64,000 nt of DNA. Origin: Zunongwangia pacifica (GTDB taxonomy: Bacteria > Bacteroidota > Bacteroidia > Flavobacteriales > Flavobacteriaceae). The notes below the pieces were generated by a model. The model saw only the letters and a program-made list of their open reading frames with translations, ran no database searches and was not told the origin of the DNA. The position numbers were made by a program, and so were the translations under genes. Below, piece after piece: positions 27,872 through 37,018 of this stretch; the first letter of the stretch is position 1, and each line of letters starts with the position of its first letter. The stretch lies in contig NZ_JAKHSK010000001.1 in assembly GCF_023499215.1 (NCBI RefSeq), positions 248,001 to 312,000 on the forward strand, written 5' to 3'.

Positions 27872-29188
27872 TTAATTTTTCGAAACAAGGAGCAGCCTGT
27901 GACCGGCTTTGACGGTAACTTTCGGTGTCCTTACTTTCTTGGAGAAGTAGCCCGAAATACCCTGTACCACTCCACGGCTAAGGTCTGCGGCAACCTGTTG
28001 TCCTGCTGATTGCGTGAGCATTACGCTTGTTCCGGAAGTCTGGCTCATATTGCCGGCCATTTCAGTAAGGGCGTTCATTTCAGGCGAGTATGGCACGTAC
28101 AGCCCTTGCTGTCCGTCCAGATCGTACACCGATATATCCACAGGGATAATATTGCCTTCCAGTTCGATGGATGTTACCCTTAGTTGCAGCCTGCCGCTTG
28201 CAAACTTGGCATTTGCCATTACTACCGTTCCTGCCGGAATGGTATGGTTGGGTGTTTGTGCCGTTTCCTGTAAACGCAAACGCACCCCGCTTTCACCCGT
28301 TACGGTCTGTGTTTCCTGTACCACCGCACGAATGCTGTTTTTGGGCTGTATTACCTGCTGCGAAACACCGGCCGTATAAAATCCCCTGTTGCGGGTTTCG
28401 CTCCAGTTTGCAAGGAAAGCACTGTCCGATGGCTCCCGATAGAGGGAAGACACGGCATTTTTCCTTGCAGGTGTGAATGCCACAAAGTATTCCCTTTGGT
28501 TGCCCTTTGCCGAAACCTGCATGTCCGCTTCACCCGTCTGCGTTTGGCTGGATGGAATATAACGTGATGCCATTTCATAGGATTTCTCCATCAATGCCAA
28601 CTGATCCTCAACGGTCGTATTTGGCGGGACATCCTTTTCTGCCAGTTGCTCTTTGAGTTCCTCGACTTGTTTGCGGAGTTCCTGGGTTTCATAGTCGCTG
28701 TTATCGTAGAATGAAGTCAGGGTACTTTGCGCATTGCGATAACTGTTCAATGCCGGATTGCCCCCTTTGCGTGAACCGCCTTCGTAATCATCCCCATTGT
28801 CTTCTTCCGTTTGTCCTATTTCTTTATTGGCAGTATCTTCCGTATTCCAGTAGTCCGACAAGGACATTAGGGAGCTGCGTTTTTCTTCTATTTTCTGCTT
28901 CATCATCTCTTGCTCGTATGCCTTTTGCTTGTCGGACTGAAGCCCTGCATCGGTTGCCTGTGGTACGACATCGTTCAGACCAAAATCTTCGACTTCGTTT
29001 TCATCGGATGAGGGTTTGAAGATTAAATACATACAGCCGAGAAATACCACGCCCATAAGGACAAAAATGATAGGCTTTTTCAGCCTTTCTGCCTTATGCT
29101 GCGCACCGTCATTCGGTGCCTCCGTTCCGGTTTTCTGCCCGTCACTTTCGACCAGAAAACTCGCTCTCTTGTTTTTGTTATCTTTCAT
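27872..29188 (-). CDS. traM: Conjugative transposon protein TraM
   Basis: VirB10-like protein of 438 residues that links the inner and outer membranes. One membrane helix (PIIFVLMGVVFLGCMYLIF, about 39-57) follows a cytoplasmic tail. A coiled coil (about 165-200) and a C-terminal beta domain (about 270-420) follow. It overlaps traL by 11 bp. Confidence 0.85.
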   Translation of the reverse strand: MKDNKNKRASFLVESDGQKTGTEAPNDGAQHKAERLKKPIIFVLMGVVFLGCMYLIFKPSSDENEVEDFGLNDVVPQATDAGLQSDKQKAYEQEMMKQKIEEKRSSLMSLSDYWNTEDTANKEIGQTEEDNGDDYEGGSRKGGNPALNSYRNAQSTLTSFYDNSDYETQELRKQVEELKEQLAEKDVPPNTTVEDQLALMEKSYEMASRYIPSSQTQTGEADMQVSAKGNQREYFVAFTPARKNAVSSLYREPSDSAFLANWSETRNRGFYTAGVSQQVIQPKNSIRAVVQETQTVTGESGVRLRLQETAQTPNHTIPAGTVVMANAKFASGRLQLRVTSIELEGNIIPVDISVYDLDGQQGLYVPYSPEMNALTEMAGNMSQTSGTSVMLTQSAGQQVAADLSRGVVQGISGYFSKKVRTPKVTVKAGHRLLLVSKN

Positions 29189-29462
29189 ATAATTTGTTTT
29201 TAATGATTTCTGAAATGCTGTCCTGCGGTATAACCGGGGACTTTCTTTGTTGGATAACCGGATTTTCGATATGTTCTATCGTCATTCCATTATTGGGTTT
29301 GCCCACCTCATAACAGACTTCGGTTATCACGATAATGGACAATAGCGCATAGCCCGCAAAGAACAGTAGTGCATAGCGGTTCTGCCTTTTAACAGGCATC
29401 GCCTGCCACTGCCCATCCAGCTTGTCCAACCAATCACTTATCCTTTTTCTTGGATTTTTCAT
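29178..29462 (-). CDS. traL: TraL-like protein (DUF3989)
   Basis: Has 94 residues with one membrane helix (YALLFFAGYALLSIIVITEV). Small membrane component of the tra system, placed between the hypothetical gene and traM as in other flavobacterial ICEs. Confidence 0.7.
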   Translation of the reverse strand: MKNPRKRISDWLDKLDGQWQAMPVKRQNRYALLFFAGYALLSIIVITEVCYEVGKPNNGMTIEHIENPVIQQRKSPVIPQDSISEIIKNKLYER

Positions 29463-29483
29463 GCTTCAATGTTTTATCCGTTA

Positions 29484-29912
29484 TTACAACTTGAAACGCC
29501 TGCTGCTTTGAACAGCTTTTTGTTTTTGGGCATCGCTGACCATAGCGATTGCCTCCATTGCACTGGGTATCGTCATGGCAGAGAGATCGGTCAGCTTGGA
29601 TTGCTTCAGCAATTGCCCAAAGCGGTCTTTCCTTGCTATTTCCATTTTGTCCAAGAAGAATTTTCCGTTCAGGTGTTTTACCCAAAGGGTACATTCCACA
29701 CGTGGTTTGTCTTCACCTGCCCATTGCAGATAGCCCGTGAGCAACAACTCTGGCTTTGGTTCCCCCTCCTTACCATTTCGGCAGTTTTCGAGGTATTCAC
29801 TGATGCTTTCCTTCAGCTTTCCTGCATACGCACCCTGGGTATGGAAATAGCCGTTATACCCCTTTGCGGTTAGGGTTTGTGTAAATGTGCTCAAATCTGA
29901 TAGTGCTTCCAT
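29484..29912 (-). CDS. Unknown tra-operon protein between traK and traL
   Basis: Has 142 residues, soluble, without signal peptide. No family recognised. Sequence shows a long amphipathic region (LKESISEYLENCRNGKEGEPK) then a beta-like part (TGYLQWAGEDKPRVECTLWV). It is 9 bp from traK and 21 bp from traL in the same direction, so it belongs to the operon, and conjugation is the likely context. Confidence 0.65.
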   Translation of the reverse strand: MEALSDLSTFTQTLTAKGYNGYFHTQGAYAGKLKESISEYLENCRNGKEGEPKPELLLTGYLQWAGEDKPRVECTLWVKHLNGKFFLDKMEIARKDRFGQLLKQSKLTDLSAMTIPSAMEAIAMVSDAQKQKAVQSSRRFKL

Positions 29913-29921
29913 GATATTGAT

Positions 29922-30554
29922 TTAGCGCTCTATAACTTCCTCGTCTTTGTTTTCCAGTACGCTGAACTTCTCGATATTAAAGCCCTGTGGATTGTTGTCC
30001 GAGCGGACGGAATTCACGAGATAGCAGGATGTGACCAGGCTCCGTCTTGTCAAATTGCTCGAACGGATGATATATTGCTTGGCATACGTCCTGACGGCAT
30101 AGGGATAGGTGTTGAAGTTGCAGACCACACTGTCCACTTCGATGCGTTGCTGTACATTGCCTGATATTATGCGGTTGTAGTATCCCTTTTCCGAAAGGTC
30201 TTTGTAATAGTCAAAGACACTTTTGTCGGCAAGGTTGAATGCCCGTTTCATATTGCTTTCTATGGCACGTTTATCCGGGGCCAGTGTAAAGAACAGTTCG
30301 TGGAAACGCCTTATGTGTTCACGGGCTTCCACGGGACGGTTAATGCTCGCATCCTGTGAAAGTGCCAACATCAACGACTTGCCATTGTCCAGTACATAAA
30401 TCTTTTGCCGTTGCAATTCTGCAAAGCGGTAGGATTGCCATACGGCATATCCTACCACGCTGGTGCAGAGTACGGCAAATACGATGGCATACAGCCGTAT
30501 TTGCCTGAAACTGTTTTCAATATTTCTTAAAGTCTTAAATTCCATTTCTACCAA
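29922..30554 (-). CDS. traK: Conjugative transposon protein TraK
   Basis: VirB8-like protein of 210 residues. One membrane helix near the N-terminus (LYAIVFAVLCTSVVGYAVW) and a periplasmic domain with an NTF2-like character (about 60-200). It starts 3 bp after the traJ stop. Confidence 0.82.
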   Translation of the reverse strand: MVEMEFKTLRNIENSFRQIRLYAIVFAVLCTSVVGYAVWQSYRFAELQRQKIYVLDNGKSLMLALSQDASINRPVEAREHIRRFHELFFTLAPDKRAIESNMKRAFNLADKSVFDYYKDLSEKGYYNRIISGNVQQRIEVDSVVCNFNTYPYAVRTYAKQYIIRSSNLTRRSLVTSCYLVNSVRSDNNPQGFNIEKFSVLENKDEEVIER

Positions 30555-30557
30555 TGT

Positions 30558-31553
30558 TTATTTGTTCATTAATTTTCCTCCGATGTTGCCCACAGTAGCT
30601 CCCGTTCCGGCTCCTGCGATGTTCCCGGTTTTAGAGGCTGTCTGGTTCACATTGCGCATGAAGTTTCCTCCACCTCCGGCCTGGATAACCCAGCCTGCTA
30701 CAGTGGGAATGGTGAAGTAGCCCACGATGCCGATAATCATAAAAATGATGTACACGGTATTGGAAGTATCGGGAATGAAAGTCGGGTCTGACAGCATCTC
30801 AATATCCCTTTCGATAATCAGGGATTGTATCTTGGCGAGCATAGAACTGAACATATCAGCAATGGGCAGCCACAGGTACACACTGATGTACCTGGTGAGC
30901 CATTGTGTAAGCGTGGACTGGAAACCATCCCAAACACTTATTGCAAATGCTATCGGCCCCAAAATGGACAGTACAATAAGAAAGAAGGTCCGTATCGTGT
31001 CTATGACGAGTGCCGCAGCCTGAAAAAGGATTTCCAACAGATTGCGGAACCATTCCTTTATCGCTTTCTCTATCTTATAGCTTTGCCTGTCAAGGTACAT
31101 CGCTGACATTGTGGCCAGATCAGAGGGTGACCATCCCAATTCGTCCAGTTTCTTATCAAATTCCTCATCACTTACCAAGTAGGCCGTTTCGGGATTGCGG
31201 AGCATGGCTTCCCTTTCCAACTGGTCTTTCTGTGCCTGTAACTGGTTCAGGTCAAGTACCTCATTTTCGAGCATCCCGTGCGTGCCCTGTACCACCGGCC
31301 TTAATACCGCATTGACGGTTCCCAATAAGATGGTCGGGAAAAACATAATGCAAAGCCCGATGGCAAAAGGCCGTAAGAGCGGGAATACATCAATCGGTTC
31401 TGCCCGGCTGAGTGCCTGCCATACCTTTAGGGCAACATAGAACAGAGCTCCCAATCCGGCAATACCTTTGGCCACTGCTGCCATATCAGCAGACATAAGG
31501 ATCATTTCATCGTACAGCGAACGCAGGAGTTCATGAAGATTATCCCATTCCAT
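30558..31553 (-). CDS. traJ: Conjugative transposon protein TraJ
   Basis: VirB6-like polytopic membrane protein of 331 residues with about five helices (GIAGLGALFYVALKVW, LCIMFFPTILLGTV, TFFLIVLSILGPIAFAI, YIIFMIIGIVGYFTIPTV) and a Gly-rich C-terminal tail (VIQAGGGGNFMRNV). It would form the inner-membrane part of the DNA channel. It lies 5 bp from traI. Confidence 0.85.
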   Translation of the reverse strand: MEWDNLHELLRSLYDEMILMSADMAAVAKGIAGLGALFYVALKVWQALSRAEPIDVFPLLRPFAIGLCIMFFPTILLGTVNAVLRPVVQGTHGMLENEVLDLNQLQAQKDQLEREAMLRNPETAYLVSDEEFDKKLDELGWSPSDLATMSAMYLDRQSYKIEKAIKEWFRNLLEILFQAAALVIDTIRTFFLIVLSILGPIAFAISVWDGFQSTLTQWLTRYISVYLWLPIADMFSSMLAKIQSLIIERDIEMLSDPTFIPDTSNTVYIIFMIIGIVGYFTIPTVAGWVIQAGGGGNFMRNVNQTASKTGNIAGAGTGATVGNIGGKLMNK

Positions 31554-31558
31554 AGCTC

Positions 31559-32191
31559 CTACCAGTATTTTTGTTCAGCAGTGCCATACAGCTCCAATAC
31601 CCTTTGGGTGTTGTTCTGCTTTTTTGCCCTTAAAATGCTGACTGAAATGTTTTTATTGGTATAATAGCGCACAAGACTGTGGTAATCCTTGACCTCGTTG
31701 TACACCTTGTCAATGATATCCATACGCTCTTTATCGTTCAGTGAAAGAGAGGTCGAGGTAATAATCTGTTTCAACTCTTTCAGCAGTTCGGTACTTTCAT
31801 TGAGCAGTGCAGAATACCCGTTGGCGATTGCCGATAATTCCTGTGGCGAAAAATTGGGATCGTTCATCATCTTGCCGAAATTATTGACGTACATTTCGGA
31901 TACATCGCCCACGAGCAAAACGGTCTGCTGAACCTTGCGGGCATCTTTCACCAAGTTGTTTACGGCTTGAAGTTTATCGTAATATTCCTTGCCTTGTTTA
32001 TATACCTTTTCCACTTCCTTGAAATTCTTGATCACGTTGGATACGGTGGACGAGGTTTGTACAATCTCATTTGCGGAATTGATAATACCCGAGGCAAGGT
32101 TTGAAGGGTCAACCACGACCCATTGTGCCTTAGCGGATGGTGCAACGGCAAGCATAAGCACCGTACACACCAGTAACATTGTTTTTTTCAT
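31559..32191 (-). CDS. traI: Conjugal transfer protein TraI-like (DUF4141)
   Basis: Exported protein of 210 residues. A signal peptide (MKKTMLLVCTVLMLAVAPSAKA) precedes a helical, coiled-coil domain (about 30-150). It is VirB5-like in position and size. It is named TraI in CTnDOT order but is not the F-plasmid relaxase of that name. Confidence 0.8.
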   Translation of the reverse strand: MKKTMLLVCTVLMLAVAPSAKAQWVVVDPSNLASGIINSANEIVQTSSTVSNVIKNFKEVEKVYKQGKEYYDKLQAVNNLVKDARKVQQTVLLVGDVSEMYVNNFGKMMNDPNFSPQELSAIANGYSALLNESTELLKELKQIITSTSLSLNDKERMDIIDKVYNEVKDYHSLVRYYTNKNISVSILRAKKQNNTQRVLELYGTAEQKYW

Positions 32192-32210
32192 AATTTCTAA
32201 TTTTTTGTGA

Positions 32211-34718
32211 TTAATAATTATTTGCTTTTTCCCGTCTTTGGAGGGCGATGCGCTTTATGGCCTGTTCCACGTTGCCGTCCAGTTCGGATGCCAGTTGCAT
32301 GACCTCCATCTTTTCGGTTTCTTCAGTAGTATAGGCGAGGTATTCCTCAACCGAAACTTCTGTGGCATAGACTGCTGAATGCGTACCACCTAAGCCAATC
32401 CAAACTTCCTTGTAAAGCCTTGACGGGTCATTGTTCATGTTGATGGAAAGGATTTGGGATTTTTCCTTTTCGGTCAATCCGAGCATTGCCTGGATGTCAT
32501 CGAACTTGTTCATGTACTTGCGCTGGTCCAAAAGGATCTTGCAATCGGAATTGTTGATGATACTTTCCTTGACGATTGGCGACTGGATAATGTCGTCCAC
32601 CTCCTGGGTTACGACTATGGCCTCTCCGAAAAATTTCCTGACCGTTTTAAAAAGATACTTGATGTATTCCGCCATCCCTTCTTTGGCTATGGCTTTCCAC
32701 GCTTCTTCTATCAGTATGAGCTTGCGGACTCCTTTCAACCTGCGCATCTTATTGATAAAGACCTCCATAATGATGATGGTCACAATAGGGAAAAGTATCT
32801 TGTGGTCTTTTATGGCATCAATTTCAAAGACGATAAAGCGTTTGGAAAGCAGGTCGAGCTGCTTGTCGGAATTTAACAGGTAATCGTACTCTCCACCTTT
32901 ATAGTAGGGTTCCAGCACGTTCAGGAAATTGGAAAGGTCAAAATCCTTTTCCCGTACCTGTTTTTCTTCCAGCACTTTTTTGTAGTCGCCTTTTACATAC
33001 TCATAAAAACCATTGAAACAGGGGTATTCATCATTTTGCCTGATGCGTTCGATATATCCGCTTACGGCATTGGACAGCCCTACTTCTTCCGAACGGGTCG
33101 GTGGTTCATCATCCCGTTTCCAAAGCGTTAGTATCAAGGTCTTGATACTTTCCCGCTTCTCGATATCGAATACACCATCGTCCGTATAGAAAGGGTTAAA
33201 GGCAATCGGGTTGTCCTCGGTATAGGTAAAATATACCCCGTCTTCACCTTTGGTCTTTCCTTTAACCAATTCACACAGACCCTGATACGAGTTCCCTGTA
33301 TCCACAAGCAGCACGTGTGCGCCCTGCTCGTAGTATTGACGTACCATGTGGTTGGTGAAAAAAGATTTGCCCGACCCCGACGGCCCCAGAATGAACTTGT
33401 TCCGGTTCGTGATGATGCCCCTTTTCATGGGCAGGTCGGAAATATCCAAATGGATGGGCTTTCCCGTTAATCGGTCAGCCATCTTAATACCGAACGGTGA
33501 GGGCGAACTTTGGTAGTTGGTCTCCTCCGTGAAAAAGCATAAGGCCGGCTCTATGAAGGTGTAAAAACTTTCTTCCGATGGAAAGTCGCCAGCATTGCCG
33601 GGCATAGCCGCCCAATACAGGGTGGCAACATCAAACGTGTTATGCCTCGGTTTGCATTCCATTAAAGCAAGGGCACTGCCCGTATCATTCTTCAATTGCT
33701 TCAGTTCATGGGGGTCATCCGACCATGCCATGACGTTGAAGTGTGCCCGTATAGATGAAAGCCCGAAGCTGTGCGCTTCGTTGAGATACTTTTCAATCCA
33801 CTCTTTGTTGATCTGATTTGCCCGGCTGTACCTTGCCAGCGAATGCATGTTCCGTGCGGATTTCTCAAACTTGCGGAGGTTTTCATCGCTGTTGTCCAAA
33901 AACAGATACTGGTTGTAAATGTGGTTGCAGCTCAACAGCAATCCTACCGGGGCAGCAAAAGACAAGAGGCAATCACTCCGGTCGGTGGACAGCTTTTCAT
34001 AACGGGTATTTGCCGATACCGTTCCGGGCAGGTCGTCCGTATCGGACAGGGTATGCAGGCACAGCCTTTTGTTACCGATACGCACATCTTCCGCACCGAG
34101 GGCGATATCCTGCATAGGCATGTTGGCATCCCGCGATAAAGTCAGGTATTGTCCCAATAGTCCCTGTTGGTCTCCAGTTCCGATGATGTCATCTTCCGTG
34201 AGGCGTTCCAGTTTAACAAAACCGCTGTCATTGATGATGCGCTCAAACTGCGCCACCGATTCCATAAAGTTGTGCACCGTTTCCCTGTCCCTGATTTCCT
34301 TTGGGATTAACACACCTTTGCAAAGCGATGAGAAATTGCTCTGCATTCGCAACCGTTCTTTGGTCGTCTTGGTCAGGAACAGGTAGCAATAGTGATTTAG
34401 AAAAGGACGTTCATTGAAATGGCGTTGGTAGGATTTCGATAAAAAACTCTGGTCATCCTGTGCCATATCCGGGGTATAACTTTCCCTGATGTACCAATCC
34501 TGTTTGTGGACAATACAATAGTCCGGCAGGGTCTTGATCGCCTTGTGCCATGCCGAATGAATAGCATCGTACTCCGCCGATGCCACCGTAAACAGTTCCG
34601 GCAGATGTACCCGGAAGCAGGCCGTAATGTCCGCATCCTTTGAAAGGATGCAGTGGTGTTCCACCGCCAGTAATGGAAACTTGCTTTCAAGCGTTGTGGC
34701 TCTTCCTGTGTTTCTCAT
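32211..34718 (-). CDS. traG: Conjugation ATPase TraG (VirB4-like)
   Basis: Energises assembly of the mating channel. It has 835 residues with Walker A GPSGSGKSFF (about 449-456) and Walker B-like LILIEEAWKAI (about 670). The C-terminal nucleotide domain and the N-terminal TraG-N region (ESKFPLLAVEHHCILSKD) are both intact. Its ATG overlaps the traF stop. In this family TraG is the VirB4 homologue, not the coupling protein. Confidence 0.93.
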   Translation of the reverse strand: MRNTGRATTLESKFPLLAVEHHCILSKDADITACFRVHLPELFTVASAEYDAIHSAWHKAIKTLPDYCIVHKQDWYIRESYTPDMAQDDQSFLSKSYQRHFNERPFLNHYCYLFLTKTTKERLRMQSNFSSLCKGVLIPKEIRDRETVHNFMESVAQFERIINDSGFVKLERLTEDDIIGTGDQQGLLGQYLTLSRDANMPMQDIALGAEDVRIGNKRLCLHTLSDTDDLPGTVSANTRYEKLSTDRSDCLLSFAAPVGLLLSCNHIYNQYLFLDNSDENLRKFEKSARNMHSLARYSRANQINKEWIEKYLNEAHSFGLSSIRAHFNVMAWSDDPHELKQLKNDTGSALALMECKPRHNTFDVATLYWAAMPGNAGDFPSEESFYTFIEPALCFFTEETNYQSSPSPFGIKMADRLTGKPIHLDISDLPMKRGIITNRNKFILGPSGSGKSFFTNHMVRQYYEQGAHVLLVDTGNSYQGLCELVKGKTKGEDGVYFTYTEDNPIAFNPFYTDDGVFDIEKRESIKTLILTLWKRDDEPPTRSEEVGLSNAVSGYIERIRQNDEYPCFNGFYEYVKGDYKKVLEEKQVREKDFDLSNFLNVLEPYYKGGEYDYLLNSDKQLDLLSKRFIVFEIDAIKDHKILFPIVTIIIMEVFINKMRRLKGVRKLILIEEAWKAIAKEGMAEYIKYLFKTVRKFFGEAIVVTQEVDDIIQSPIVKESIINNSDCKILLDQRKYMNKFDDIQAMLGLTEKEKSQILSINMNNDPSRLYKEVWIGLGGTHSAVYATEVSVEEYLAYTTEETEKMEVMQLASELDGNVEQAIKRIALQRREKANNY

Positions 34719-35047
34719 AAGCGACGGGATTTTGAGGTGGACTTTAAGTAGCGGTGTACGGCTTTGCGACAGATGATGTACTTCGGATGCTTTTTCCTTG
34801 CACCAAGCTTCATAAGTCCATGTTCACCATACTTGCCATTAAGTGCGAATGTTTGCCATACGATGAGCGATGCGCCACCGATTCCTATAAACAGGCACAC
34901 ATAAGAGCTTACGCCCGCCATGTACATTATCATGACGAGGATAAGCACGCTAAGCAAGCCCCCGGCGAAGATGAACAGGTATTGGGATTTAAGCCCTTTA
35001 AACTCTGCCGTTCTCCCAACACCTTTATTGATATTGTAATTACTCAT
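34715..35047 (-). CDS. traF: TraF-like protein (DUF4133)
   Basis: Has 110 residues with two adjacent membrane helices (YLFIFAGGLLSVLILVMIMY and VCLFIGIGGASLIVWQTFAL) and a basic tail, the layout of VirB3-like proteins. It overlaps traG by four bases. Confidence 0.8.
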   Translation of the reverse strand: MSNYNINKGVGRTAEFKGLKSQYLFIFAGGLLSVLILVMIMYMAGVSSYVCLFIGIGGASLIVWQTFALNGKYGEHGLMKLGARKKHPKYIICRKAVHRYLKSTSKSRRL

Positions 35048-35058
35048 AGGGCAAGGGA

Positions 35059-35361
35059 TTATAGGAAGAAAGCCTGTAGGATGGTCGCGGCCACAATCAG
35101 GAAAATACAGGCACCAAACCAGCTTGCTGCTGTTTTACTGGTGTCGGGATCTCCGCTACTGAATTTGTTGTACACTTTTACACCCCCGATTAATCCGACC
35201 ACCGCACCAATGGCATAGATGAGCTGAGTCGCGGGCTCGAAATAGGATGTTACCATTTGGGTCGCCTCGTTGATACCTGCGGCACCATCCTGGGCAAATA
35301 CGCTTAACGCTGTGAGCAAGGCCATCCCCGTCAGCAGTACTTTTTTTGTTCGTTTTTCCAT
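35059..35361 (-). CDS. traE: TraE-like protein (DUF4134)
   Basis: Has 100 residues: signal peptide (ends about VFAQDGAAG), then two membrane helices (LIYAIGAVVGLIGGVKVY and FGACIFLIVAATILQAFF), the layout of VirB2-like pilins. It is now the first gene of its half of the tra operon because the cassette upstream separates it from traD. A weak promoter-like CACCTTTG lies upstream on the minus strand (35422-35415). Confidence 0.8.
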   Translation of the reverse strand: MEKRTKKVLLTGMALLTALSVFAQDGAAGINEATQMVTSYFEPATQLIYAIGAVVGLIGGVKVYNKFSSGDPDTSKTAASWFGACIFLIVAATILQAFFL

Positions 35362-35513
35362 GATTTAACTGAATTATTTTGTTGCTACTTTCCCGCTCCC
35401 TGCGGGTTTCGGAACAAAGGTGTCATGGAAAATGAGGTGCTGTAACGATGTGTCTTTCAGTGGAATTACTTGGCAGCGGGTGGCTAACTTTTTTATAGAA
35501 ATTTGATATAAGA

Positions 35514-35545
35514 TTTGGTTGGTACGATAATCGTACATATATTTG
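35514..35545 (+). promoter_or_regulatory. Promoter with embedded palindromic operator of the hypermodification cassette
   Basis: TTTG at 35514-35517 and TATATTTG at 35538-35545, 20 nt apart, match the Bacteroidota -33/-7 elements. The spacer carries a perfect 15-bp palindrome GTACGAT-A-ATCGTAC at 35522-35536. An operator there would block RNA polymerase. The XRE/ImmA pair two genes on is the obvious regulator. Confidence 0.65.
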
Positions 35546-35562
35546 TATGAAATTTATACGGT

Positions 35563-35829
35563 ATGGAAGCGTTAAAATTAGAAAAAGATATTATTGGGAT
35601 TATACAAGAGGTATGTAACCATAATGAAGTGAATGAGGTAGTAAATGAAAATTTCTATCCTGGAAATTTTATTATGAGTCAAGTTTTAATTTCCATTTTT
35701 TCTCAAATAGAAATTAAAACTGGCATAACAATTCCTAATGATTGTTATATTTTTTACGATGGTAAAACAAAAAAGCAGTTGAGTATAAAAGAGGCTGCAA
35801 TTAAACTTTTAGAATTATCAAAAAATTAA
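35563..35829 (+). CDS. Acyl-carrier-protein-like protein
   Basis: Has 88 residues, the size of an ACP. The C-terminal part aligns with ACP helices II to IV: GITIPND at 54-60 corresponds to the GIEIPDE segment. Ser39 stands 19 residues before that proline, exactly as the phosphopantetheine Ser36 does in E. coli ACP (Pro55). The usual DSL is changed to MSQ, so modification is not certain. It is first gene of a cassette that ends with an AcpS, which supports it as the carrier. It could instead be an ACP-like fold with another use. Confidence 0.5.
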   Translation: MEALKLEKDIIGIIQEVCNHNEVNEVVNENFYPGNFIMSQVLISIFSQIEIKTGITIPNDCYIFYDGKTKKQLSIKEAAIKLLELSKN

Positions 35830-35841
35830 CAATAATATATT

Positions 35842-36162
35842 ATGTCTGACAGAGAACAAATAGCAGAAAGATTAAAAGAGGCAAGAATTATGTCTGGCTT
35901 ATCACAGGAAAATGCAGCAAAAATTTTGCAAATGCATAGACCTGCAATTTCGGAAATTGAGAGTGGAAAACGAAAAGTCAGTGCTGAGGAAATAATACAA
36001 TTTGCTAAGCTGTATAAGGTAAGTACATCATGGTTATTGTTAAAAGAAGAAGATGAAACTGCTTTTGATGAACAAATAAAAATTGCTGCAAGGGAATTGA
36101 GTAGTATGGATGAATCTGATAGAAAAAAACTTTTAGAAATATTAAGAATACTTCCCAAATAA
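35842..36162 (+). CDS. XRE-family transcriptional regulator
   Basis: Has 106 residues with an N-terminal helix-turn-helix (RLKEARIMSGLSQENAAKIL, then HRPAISEIESGKRKV) and a short C-terminal helical tail. It touches the ImmA/IrrE gene: its TAA is followed directly by the next ATG. The pair resembles ImmR/ImmA of ICEBs1, where the protease cuts the repressor. It probably binds the palindrome at 35522. Confidence 0.85.
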   Translation: MSDREQIAERLKEARIMSGLSQENAAKILQMHRPAISEIESGKRKVSAEEIIQFAKLYKVSTSWLLLKEEDETAFDEQIKIAARELSSMDESDRKKLLEILRILPK

Positions 36163-37014
36163 ATGAAAGAGTTATTTACCAGTGCTATCCGAAAGGCAAG
36201 TGAAATTAGATTAAAGTTGGGATACAGCTTATATGAGCCAGTTAACGTTTATGATATTTGTTCTAAACTAGAAATAGATGTTCAGTTTGTAGATATTAAT
36301 ATGGAAGGACTTTATGTGAACAATAAAAACTTAAATAACATCTCTCCAAAAATTCTTATTTCACGATTACGACCATTTCCAAGAAGAGTTTTTACCTGTG
36401 GACATGAGCTTGGGCATCATGTTTTTAACCATGGATTAAAATTAGACATACTAACCGAAGAAAACGATAGTTCAAAATATAAAAGCAATGATGAGATACT
36501 TGTTGATACCTTTTCAGCACATCTATTAATGCCAATAACTAGTATTCAATCAGAATTCAAAAAAAGAAAATTGGGTTTTTCAACAGCAACTGAAATTGAC
36601 TATTATGTAATCAGCTCTGTTCTTGGGGTGGGTTACCAAACATTGATTATTCATTGTAAAATTAATAGGCTCATTGATGATTATAAATATTGTGAATTAG
36701 CCAAACATACTCCAGCAAAAATATTCAAAAAGTATTTTGGTAGTGTTGATGAAAAGACATATTTCAAGATAATTGATTTTAAGACGAATAATTCACCCAT
36801 TGATTTAGAAGTCTCAAATTATTTGGTTATACCCTCAGATTTTGAAGTTGATGGCCAATATTTAGAGAAGGTAAAGAGTACAGAAATCGGTACATTATAT
36901 ATAGCAAAAAAATCGGGAATATCTTCCATTTACTCAAATACAAATTGTTGCTTTACAAGAATCCAACCGCAAAACTATATAGGTTTTGCGGAATACAGAC
37001 ATTTAGAAAATTAA
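36163..37014 (+). CDS. ImmA/IrrE-family zinc peptidase
   Basis: Has 283 residues. The HELGH zinc motif (81-85, CGHELGHHVFNHG) lies in the N-terminal half, with a second acidic cluster (DEILVDTFSAHLLMP) about 40 residues on that can supply the third ligand. It is DUF955/ImmA-like. The C-terminal half (about 170-283) is a less known domain that could sense the signal. It is likely an antirepressor that cleaves the upstream XRE protein, giving inducible control of the cassette. Confidence 0.85.
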   Translation: MKELFTSAIRKASEIRLKLGYSLYEPVNVYDICSKLEIDVQFVDINMEGLYVNNKNLNNISPKILISRLRPFPRRVFTCGHELGHHVFNHGLKLDILTEENDSSKYKSNDEILVDTFSAHLLMPITSIQSEFKKRKLGFSTATEIDYYVISSVLGVGYQTLIIHCKINRLIDDYKYCELAKHTPAKIFKKYFGSVDEKTYFKIIDFKTNNSPIDLEVSNYLVIPSDFEVDGQYLEKVKSTEIGTLYIAKKSGISSIYSNTNCCFTRIQPQNYIGFAEYRHLEN

Positions 37015-37018
37015 CAAA

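Noticed and set aside
27844-27888. Longer traN from 27888
   Set aside because: It would put 15 residues before a complete signal peptide and overlap traM.
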